Part shown: piece by piece, positions 7,374-12,127 of the stretch
Position numbering within the stretch: the first letter of the stretch is position 1
Layout of the letters: each line of letters opens with the position of its first letter
Program-made: the position numbers and the translations under genes
Notes under the pieces: model-generated
The model's database searches: none
What the model saw: the letters and a program-made list of their open reading frames with translations, nothing else
What the model was told of the DNA's origin: nothing
Assembly (NCBI GenBank): GCA_017883215.1
Contig: JADGOA010000065.1
Span: 1 to 13,361 of the forward strand
Source of the DNA: Thermoanaerobaculia bacterium
GTDB lineage: Bacteria; Acidobacteriota; Thermoanaerobaculia; Gp7-AA8
Length of the DNA stretch: 13,361 nucleotides
Reading direction: 5' to 3'

Positions 7374-7946
7374 ATGATGGGCGCGATGGCTCTGCCGGCA
7401 GCGCTGCTGAACGATCGGGCGACCACCGGAAGGCGCTCGCCCCAGCAGCCGATGAACGAGGCCCGCTTCGAGGCCTTCTATCGGAGCACTGCCGGCAGCC
7501 TCTGGTCATACCTCTTCCGGCTGACGGGCAATCCAGCGACGGCAGACGATCTTCTGCAGAAATCGTTTTTCCGGCTGCTGCGCGCAAATCCCGTCGTGGA
7601 GAGTGAGGAGCACCTTCGCCGATACCTGTACCGCGCCGCCACGAATCTCGCTTTCGATCATTTCCGGGAGATGAAGCGCGAACAAGGCGGTCAGGCGATG
7701 CCCGCCACGTTCTCCGACGCAATGAGCCGCGATCTGCGGCACGACATGCAACGGATGTTCGACGAGCTCAAGCCGCAGGAGCGCGCGCTCCTCTGGCTGG
7801 CGCACGTCGAAGAGGCGAACCACGAGGAGATCGGTGCGGCGCTCGGCATCAAGACCAAGAGTGTGAAAGTCATGCTGTTCCGCGCTCGAAAACGACTCGC
7901 TGCGGTCCTCAAGCAGTACGGGTTCGGACCGGAGGTGGCGCCATGA
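7374..7946 (+). CDS. ECF-type RNA polymerase sigma factor
   Basis: Extracytoplasmic-function sigma factor that directs RNA polymerase to a dedicated promoter set. The 190 residues hold sigma-70 region 2 at about 31-99 (ARFEAFYRSTAGSLWSYLFR, then DDLLQKSFFRLLRA and RRYLYRAATNLAFDHFRE) and region 4 at about 127-180 (ELKPQERALLWLAHVE, with helix-turn-helix HEEIGAALGIKTKSVKVMLF). Start choice is open: ATGs at 7374, 7377, 7386 and 7452 are in frame and none has a good ribosome site. The first lies 1 nt after the preceding stop, suggesting translational coupling. The region 2 domain begins at about 7452, so a shorter product is also possible. Its stop overlaps the anti-sigma start by 4 nt (ATGA). 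Its regulon and signal are not visible. Confidence 0.93.
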   Translation: MMGAMALPAALLNDRATTGRRSPQQPMNEARFEAFYRSTAGSLWSYLFRLTGNPATADDLLQKSFFRLLRANPVVESEEHLRRYLYRAATNLAFDHFREMKREQGGQAMPATFSDAMSRDLRHDMQRMFDELKPQERALLWLAHVEEANHEEIGAALGIKTKSVKVMLFRARKRLAAVLKQYGFGPEVAP

Positions 7947-8422
7947 ATACCCATTGTCGTCATGAACGCGACGTGCTTGCCGCCGCACGAGAGGACGGAT
8001 GGACCGATGCTCTGCGCGACCACGTCGCCGACTGTGAAGAGTGTGCCGCCGCCGCGTCTGTAGCGCCGTGGATGGGGCGACTCGCTGAATCCGACGTGCG
8101 CGATCGGCCCCTCCCGCCCGCTTCTGCCCTCTGGCTGAAGGCGCAGCTCCTCGGCCGTCAGGCTGCGGCCGACCGCGCCTCGCGTCCGTTCACCGTGTTC
8201 CAGTGGCTCGCCTATCTCGTGGTGGCGTCCGGCTGGGCGGGGCTCATCACCTGGAAGTGGACCGCGGTCCGCCAGTGGCTGCTCAGCTTCACCCCCGCCA
8301 GCATGATCCAGAGCGCCTCCGGTGTCGCCCCGACGATTCCGATCAGCTTCTACATAGGGATCGCTATCCTCGTGTCGGTGACGATGGTGCTGGCGCTGCA
8401 CACGATCCTCGCCGAGGAGTAG
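7943..8422 (+). CDS. Zinc-finger (ZAS-type) transmembrane anti-sigma factor
   Basis: Predicted membrane-bound inhibitor of the sigma factor encoded just upstream. Of 159 residues, the N-terminal 40 contain H27-VAD-C31-EE-C34, the HxxxCxxC motif of the zinc-associated anti-sigma domain, with an earlier Cys5 or His7 as probable fourth ligand. Two hydrophobic segments follow, at about 86-104 (FQWLAYLVVASGWAGLITW) and 132-154 (IPISFYIGIAILVSVTMVLA). They leave a short loop of about 25 residues outside the membrane and almost no C-terminal tail. There is therefore no large periplasmic sensor domain, and the signal may reach it through another protein, perhaps the small membrane protein of the operon. 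The start at 7943 overlaps the sigma stop by 4 nt, with GGAGG at 7931-7935 placed 7 nt upstream. Confidence 0.88.
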   Translation: MNTHCRHERDVLAAAREDGWTDALRDHVADCEECAAAASVAPWMGRLAESDVRDRPLPPASALWLKAQLLGRQAAADRASRPFTVFQWLAYLVVASGWAGLITWKWTAVRQWLLSFTPASMIQSASGVAPTIPISFYIGIAILVSVTMVLALHTILAEE

Positions 8423-8500
8423 CAGACCGCAGACCGCAGACCGCAGACCGCGGTCTGCAGAGGTGAATGCGCACCGCCTCTTCTGCGGTCCGCGGTCCGC
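8422..8500. repeat. Heptad inverted repeat GCAGACC filling a convergent gap; likely bidirectional terminator
   Basis: Four perfect GCAGACC units (8422-8449) run straight out of the TAG of the anti-sigma gene, followed by GCGGTCTGC (8450-8458). After about 24 nt the inverse units GGTCCGC, GGTCCGC (8487-8500) end 2 nt before the stop codon of the convergent methyltransferase gene. The element thus fills the whole 80-bp gap. The strand-symmetric stem could end or protect both transcripts. There is no T-tract. The unit is the same as at 6765-6816. Confidence 0.85.
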
Positions 8501-8502
8501 GA

Positions 8503-9246
8503 CTAGAACGATCCCCACATCAGGGTTCGCTTGAACGTGTAGAAGTACGGGTGCTCCTCGCCGATCGCTGCGAGAAGCGCGCTCTCGTACTGCTCGAGGA
8601 ATCGCTCGTAATCCGCGGCACTCATGCGGCGTTCATAGTCGGTCAGCAGCGTTCCCTTGACCCACTCGACCACATCGCGCGAGGAATGCAGAGTGTGGGC
8701 GTACACGCGAAGCGTCACATGCTGGCGTTGGAAGCCGAGGTGGTGCAGCAGAGTCGCGTAGCGTTCGACGGCGAGTACGTTTGTGGGGCGAGGGGAGACC
8801 CCGAAGGAGGCTGCGACTTCGGCTGCGACGGCGTGCGATGGGTGATCGTCGTTCGCCGGCATCTGCACGGCCAGCTGCCCGTGCGGGGCGAGAAAGCTTG
8901 CCAGGCGGCGGAACAGGTTCTCGTGATCGCCGACCCACTGCAGCGCGGCATTCGAGAAGACGAGGTCGAATGGCCGATCGGCGATGAAGGCTTCGATGTC
9001 CCCACGCTCGAATCGCATCATCTCTCCGCCGAATGCGCTGCTCTTCAGCAGCATCGTCTCGGAGTTGTCGATGCCGACCGTCTCTTCGGCGTGAAGGTGC
9101 TCGTGCAGCTTCCGGGTCAGCTCACCGGTCCCGCATCCGAGATCCACCACGTGCATGCGGTCACGGCGCTCGACCAGAGCGAGCAGGTCGTCAAAGGGCT
9201 GCTGTCGCTCGCCGCGGAAGCGTTCGTACTGGTCGGGGTTCCACAT
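8503..9246 (-). CDS. Class I SAM methyltransferase, trans-aconitate 2-methyltransferase-like
   Basis: A 247-residue cytoplasmic methyltransferase that aligns along its whole length with E. coli Tam (about 252 residues), which methylates trans-aconitate. Shared blocks: MWNPDQYERFRGERQQPF at the N-terminus (Tam WNPxxYxxFxxER), SAM-binding motif VVDLGCGTG at 33-41, the acidic end of beta-2 in VGIDNS at 57-62, FERGDIEAF near 79-87, FDLVFSNAALQWVGDHENLF at 93-112, and GQLAVQMPAN at 123-132. The start at 9246 is set by the conserved MWNP; an extension to 9294 is in frame but would translate a 7-nt repeat, and no ribosome site supports either. It converges on the anti-sigma gene and lies 77 nt downstream of a TetR gene on the same strand, which may control it. 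Substrate other than trans-aconitate is possible. Confidence 0.9.
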   Translation of the reverse strand: MWNPDQYERFRGERQQPFDDLLALVERRDRMHVVDLGCGTGELTRKLHEHLHAEETVGIDNSETMLLKSSAFGGEMMRFERGDIEAFIADRPFDLVFSNAALQWVGDHENLFRRLASFLAPHGQLAVQMPANDDHPSHAVAAEVAASFGVSPRPTNVLAVERYATLLHHLGFQRQHVTLRVYAHTLHSSRDVVEWVKGTLLTDYERRMSAADYERFLEQYESALLAAIGEEHPYFYTFKRTLMWGSF

Positions 9247-9261
9247 GGTGTCGCCGGCACA

Positions 9262-9304
9262 GGCATGAGGCATGAGGTGCGAGCCATGCCCCATACCTCA
9301 TGCC
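9262..9304. repeat. Heptad inverted repeat, unit GCATGAG / CCATRCC
   Basis: Six 7-nt units in uninterrupted register: GCATGAG (9263), GCATGAG (9270), GTGCGAG (9277), then the inverse sense CCATGCC (9284), CCATACC (9291), TCATGCC (9298). The left and right halves can pair as a stem. It lies between the tetR stop and the methyltransferase start, both on the minus strand, so it would appear as a hairpin in a shared transcript. Confidence 0.8.
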
Positions 9305-9323
9305 CTTCGTACGATACAACCGT

Positions 9324-9971
9324 TTACGCCGTGCCGTTCCGTTCCGCGATCCCGTTCCTCAGAATGTCGGCGATCTCGCGCACCACTTCGGCGGAGTCTT
9401 TGCCGAACGGCTCGGGAACGCCGAAGAGCGTCTCGAGCTGGAAGTACTGCAGGAACGTGCGCGTGGCGACATGCAGGGCGGAGATGGCGGAAATCCCGGG
9501 CCGCACACGGATGGCTACGCCACCGTTGTTCTGTCCCTCGACCAGCTCGGTGAACCGCTTGTCGATGCTGCTGTAGAACTCGCGGATGTGAGTTCCGTCG
9601 AATTCGATGACGTCGACGTAGTGCAGCGCCATGTAACTGCGGAACTGGCGGACGACGTCGCGAATCGCGTAGCCGAAGTCCTCCAGGTTGTCGGGAAAGG
9701 TGCCGGAGCTGAGAGCGCGCGCCACGCCGAAGCGCGGACTCATGACGATCTCGCGGTATTCGTCGAGCAGCGTTCGGAAGATCGCCTCTTTGTCGGGGAA
9801 GTGGTGGTAGAGATTGCCTGTCGAAACGCGAGCGGCCTTAGCAATCTCGCGGACCGTAGTGGCGCGATATCCCTGCCGAGAGAACAACTTGAGCGCTGCA
9901 TCGAGCACCATTCTCTGGCTGCGCTCGGATTTTGCGTCGCGTTGCATCCGTCGGGCAGAGTAGCGCGGCAT
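9324..9971 (-). CDS. TetR/AcrR family transcriptional regulator
   Basis: A DNA-binding repressor of the usual TetR size (215 residues from 9971). The N-terminal domain is typical: RSQRMVLDAALKLFSRQGYR (18-37), then the helix-turn-helix TTVREIAKAARVSTGNLYHH (38-57) and FPDKEAIFRTLLDEY. The C-terminal ligand-binding half (about 75-215) is helical and has no feature that reveals the ligand. Start choice is between the ATG at 9971 and one at 9947 that would drop eight residues; neither has a clear ribosome site. The open frame continues far upstream on the same strand, antisense to amt and glnK, but that part is not protein-like. The gene is divergent from the ammonium transporter and upstream of the Tam-like methyltransferase, so it may control either neighbour or itself. 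Confidence 0.93.
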   Translation of the reverse strand: MPRYSARRMQRDAKSERSQRMVLDAALKLFSRQGYRATTVREIAKAARVSTGNLYHHFPDKEAIFRTLLDEYREIVMSPRFGVARALSSGTFPDNLEDFGYAIRDVVRQFRSYMALHYVDVIEFDGTHIREFYSSIDKRFTELVEGQNNGGVAIRVRPGISAISALHVATRTFLQYFQLETLFGVPEPFGKDSAEVVREIADILRNGIAERNGTA

Positions 9972-10137
9972 GGCAGACCGAGCAATTGATTCCGGTAACA
10001 CCGCTGGACCGCGGATCTGCCTGTCGCTGAAATCAGGAGATTTCCACGTGGCACAGCCCCATTCCAGCGCCGACCCCGCTCTGCGAGCGATCAGCCGTTT
10101 GGAGTACGAAGGCTGCGGTCGAGGGGCTCGAGCACTG

Positions 10138-10161
10138 TGATGAGCGCTTCCATTGTCATCA
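10138..10161. promoter_or_regulatory. Candidate operator TGATGA-N12-TCATCA
   Basis: A 6-bp inverted repeat, TGATGA at 10138-10143 and TCATCA at 10156-10161, spaced by 12 nt. It lies 25 nt upstream of the -10 box of amt, in the tetR-amt divergent gap. The position suits an operator for the adjacent TetR protein or for a nitrogen regulator, but half-sites this short are weak evidence. Confidence 0.3.
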
Positions 10162-10183
10162 TGCATTCTCGTCTCGAATAACG

Positions 10184-10192
10184 TGTTATAAT
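10184..10192 (+). promoter_or_regulatory. Extended -10 promoter of the amt-glnK operon
   Basis: TGTTATAAT (10184-10192) is a perfect TATAAT hexamer with the TGn extension, standing out in a local AT-rich patch of an otherwise GC-rich sequence. CATTCT (10164-10169, spacer 17) is the best -35 but is weak, as expected for extended -10 promoters. Transcription would begin near 10199 and leave about 22 nt before the GTG at 10221. No sigma-54 site was found nearby. Confidence 0.7.
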
Positions 10193-10220
10193 TAACAGAA
10201 ACCAGGGAGGGACTTCGCCG

Positions 10221-11471
10221 GTGGCCATCAACGGTTCCGATACTGCCTGGCTCCTCGTCTCCACGGCCCTCGTTCTGATGATGACTCCCGCTCTCGGCTT
10301 CTTCTACGGCGGGATGGTGCGCGCCAAGAACGCTCTCAACACGCTGATGATGAGCTTCTCCGCCCTCGGCTTCGTCGGCCTGGCCTGGGCTCTCTTCGGC
10401 TACTCCGTCGCCTTCGGTCACGCATCCCCTCTCTGCGGCGGCGGCGAGTACGTCTTTCTGCGCGGGGTGGGGCTGGAAGCCCAGGGGACGATTCCGCACG
10501 TGCTCTTCTTCGCTTACCAGGGGACGTTCGCCATCATCACGGCGGCTTTGATCTCGGGCGCGATCGTGGAGCGCATGCGGTTTGGTCCGTATGTCGCCTT
10601 CATCACGCTGTGGTCGCTGATCGTCTATGCGCCGGTGGCGCATTGGGTGTGGGGGAACGGCGGCTGGCTGTCGAAGCTGGGCGCCCTCGATTTCGCAGGA
10701 GGAACGGTCGTGCACATCAACGCCGCTGCGGCGGCGCTGGTCTGTGCGGTCGTGGTCGGGTCGAGAAAGGACTACGCGCGGCAGGCGATGCTTCCTCAGA
10801 ACGTTCCTTTCACGCTGCTGGGTGCGGGACTCCTCTGGATGGGGTGGTTCGGTTTCAACGCCGGCAGCGCGCTGGCCGCGAACCAGACGGCGGCACTGGC
10901 GTTTACGAACACGATGCTGGCGCCGACTGCGACGCTGGTCGTCTGGACGATGCTCGATCTGGTCCGCAACTCGAAGGCCACCGCGGTGGGGGCGGCGACG
11001 GGGATCGTGGTCGGCCTCGTGGCGGTGACGCCGGCGGCCGGATTCATAAGCCCGCGCGCGGCGATCGTGCTCGGTTTCGTCGCCGCGTTTCCGAGCTATT
11101 TCGCTCTGCTGTATCGGGCCAGGACGCGGCTCGACGATTCGCTCGACGTCGTGGCCGCGCACGGGGTGGGCGGGGTGGTGGGTGCGCTCATGACCGGGAT
11201 CCTGGCGAGAAAGAGCTGGAACGCCGCGGGAGCGGACGGCGCGATGGCCGGCCACTGGTCGCAGCTCGGCGTGCAGGCGATCGCCATCGCCGCGACGCTG
11301 CTCTACAGCGGAGCTCTGACGTTCGTCATCCTCAAAGCGATCGCGCTCGTGACCTCGCTGCGCGCGACGGTTCGTGAAGAAGGGCTCGGTCTCGACTTCA
11401 GCCAGCACGGCGAAGAGGCATACAGCCGTGGCGAAGGGGCGATTCTTCTGTTGGACGGCAGGACGGATTGA
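10221..11471 (+). CDS. amtB: Ammonium transporter, Amt family
   Basis: Inner-membrane channel-type transporter for ammonium, normally a trimer closed by a PII protein. The 416 residues hold about 11 hydrophobic segments and begin within TM1, without the cleaved signal peptide of E. coli AmtB. Key residues are visible: the first gate Phe F103 (QGTFAIIT), W144 (HWVWGNGGW), D157 (ALDFAGG), the twin pore histidines H165 (VVHINAA) and H314 (AAHGVGG), the second gate phenylalanine F212 and S216 in WFGFNAGS, and the C-terminal tail GLGLDFSQHGEEAYSRGE, whose GLD-x3-HGE-x-AY pattern is the part that docks PII. The start is the GTG at 10221 with GGGAGG (10205-10210) 10 nt upstream. The PII gene follows 138 nt downstream on the same strand. 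The symbol is given by family; it could equally be called amt. Confidence 0.97.
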   Translation: MAINGSDTAWLLVSTALVLMMTPALGFFYGGMVRAKNALNTLMMSFSALGFVGLAWALFGYSVAFGHASPLCGGGEYVFLRGVGLEAQGTIPHVLFFAYQGTFAIITAALISGAIVERMRFGPYVAFITLWSLIVYAPVAHWVWGNGGWLSKLGALDFAGGTVVHINAAAAALVCAVVVGSRKDYARQAMLPQNVPFTLLGAGLLWMGWFGFNAGSALAANQTAALAFTNTMLAPTATLVVWTMLDLVRNSKATAVGAATGIVVGLVAVTPAAGFISPRAAIVLGFVAAFPSYFALLYRARTRLDDSLDVVAAHGVGGVVGALMTGILARKSWNAAGADGAMAGHWSQLGVQAIAIAATLLYSGALTFVILKAIALVTSLRATVREEGLGLDFSQHGEEAYSRGEGAILLLDGRTD

Positions 11472-11520
11472 GATGAGGCGCGACGGCTTGCATGCGTTGA
11501 GTGGATCGAAGGCATTCGAA

Positions 11521-11546
11521 GAGCGACCGGCGGAGAGCCGGTGCTC
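11521..11546 (+). terminator. Hairpin between amt and the PII gene (partial terminator or attenuator)
   Basis: GAGC-g-ACCGGC (11521-11531) pairs with GCCGGTGCTC (11537-11546): ten base pairs with one bulged G and loop GGAGA, followed by CCTGTTTCC. The T content after the stem is low, so full termination is doubtful. It may reduce or stabilise read-through from amt into glnK in the 138-nt gap. Confidence 0.45.
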
Positions 11547-11609
11547 CCTGTTTCCGAGCGCCCGGCTGAGAGCTCTGACGCGCCCGACATTCCGCACCGG
11601 GAGGGAGTC

Positions 11610-11972
11610 ATGAAACTGGTGGTGGCCGTCATCCGGCCCGAGAGTCTGAATGCAGTGCTCGAGGCGCTGTTTCGAACCAACGTCGCCGGTCTGACGATCA
11701 GCCGCGTTCAGGGCCACGGCGGCGAGATCGAGCGCGTGGAAACCTACCGTGGCACGACCGTCAAGATGGAGCTGACCGAGAAGGTGCGGCTCGATATCGG
11801 CGTCTCCAACCATTTCGTCGAGCCGACCGTGAACGCCATCATGGCCGCTGCGCGAACCGGCGACGTGGGCGACGGCAAGATCTTCGTTCTGCCCGTGGAA
11901 CGGGTCTACCGAATCCGAACCGGGGAAGAAGACCGCGCGGCGGTCACGCCGGTGGGAGTCCCGTCGGATTGA
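11610..11972 (+). CDS. PII-family nitrogen signal protein (GlnB/GlnK-like) with non-canonical T-loop
   Basis: Small cytoplasmic regulator that binds ATP/ADP and usually 2-oxoglutarate, and controls Amt and other nitrogen proteins. It has 120 residues, near the usual 112. The start is the ATG at 11610 with GGGAGG (11599-11604) 5 nt upstream; an in-frame ATG at 11541 would add 23 non-family residues. Against E. coli GlnB it aligns without gaps through the T-loop: Y46-R47-G48, K58, G87-D88-G89-K90 and the RIRTGEED block near 101-108 are conserved, so nucleotide binding should be intact. However, position 39 is Glu instead of the Gln that helps bind Mg-ATP-2-oxoglutarate. Position 51 is Val instead of the uridylylated Tyr. 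The loop reads QGHGGEIERVETYRGTTV. It follows amt, so blocking the transporter is its most likely job; control by GlnD uridylylation is unlikely. Confidence 0.93.
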   Translation: MKLVVAVIRPESLNAVLEALFRTNVAGLTISRVQGHGGEIERVETYRGTTVKMELTEKVRLDIGVSNHFVEPTVNAIMAAARTGDVGDGKIFVLPVERVYRIRTGEEDRAAVTPVGVPSD

Positions 11973-11987
11973 CTCCGGCAACCCACC

Positions 11988-12055
11988 CAGTTGCTCAGTT
12001 ACTCAGTTGCCAAGGTCCGACTGAGCAACTGAGCAACTGAGTAACTGAGTAACTG
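11988..12055. repeat. Octad inverted repeat, unit ACTGAGYA / CAGTTRCT
   Basis: Left arm: CAGTTGCT (11988), CAGTTACT (11996), CAGTTGCC (12004). Right arm: ACTGAGCA (12020), ACTGAGCA (12028), ACTGAGTA (12036), ACTGAGTA (12044), then a decayed unit. The arms pair as a stem of about 23 bp with one mismatch around a short spacer (best register 11989-12011 with 12033-12055). It begins 15 nt after the PII stop and could end the amt-glnK transcript, though it has no T-tail. Confidence 0.85.
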
Positions 12056-12107
12056 GCGGCGCGGGTGGTGAGCAACTGGCGGCACGGGCGGTGGCGGCAC
12101 GGGCGGC
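12052..12107. repeat. GC-rich direct repeats before the MFS gene
   Basis: A 15-nt unit, GGCGGCACGGGCGGT, occurs at 12078-12092 and again at 12093-12107 with one change. A related, more diverged copy starts at 12056 (GGCGGCGCGGGTGGT). CAACTGGCGGC at 12073 also echoes the end of the preceding octad array, as if the arrays had grown by duplication of the join. Confidence 0.65.
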
Positions 12108-12111
12108 GTTA

Positions 12112-12117
12112 TACACT
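12112..12117 (+). promoter_or_regulatory. Candidate -10 TACACT before the MFS gene
   Basis: TATACACT (12110-12117) is the only AT-rich spot before the MFS gene and ends 10 nt before its probable TTG start at 12128. If used, the leader would be only a few bases long. No -35 is visible within the GC-rich repeats upstream. Confidence 0.3.
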
Positions 12118-12127
12118 CCGGCGCCGC

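Noticed and set aside
8422..8500. CRISPR array
   Set aside because: The units are 7 nt, directly adjacent and with inverse copies. There are no spacer-length gaps or cas genes, and the Cas2-like protein at 203-718 does not change that.
9247..9294. Longer start for the methyltransferase at 9294
   Set aside because: The extra 16 codons would translate the GCATGAG repeat array, and family members begin at the conserved WNP.
10049..10064. Sigma-54 promoter before amt (TGGCAC at 10049-10054)
   Set aside because: The -24 half matches, but the -12 half reads CATTCC at the required spacing and lacks the essential GC. It is also about 165 nt from the start, while a good extended -10 lies closer.
11541..11609. 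Earlier in-frame start of the PII protein
   Set aside because: The 23 extra residues are not family-like, and the ATG at 11610 has a good ribosome site and the conserved MKL start.
9972..11981. Very long minus-strand open frame running from tetR back through the amt and PII genes
   Set aside because: Only the last 215 residues look like protein (TetR). The rest is rich in Arg, His, Gly and Pro, antisense to two well-supported genes, and typical of GC-rich shadow frames.
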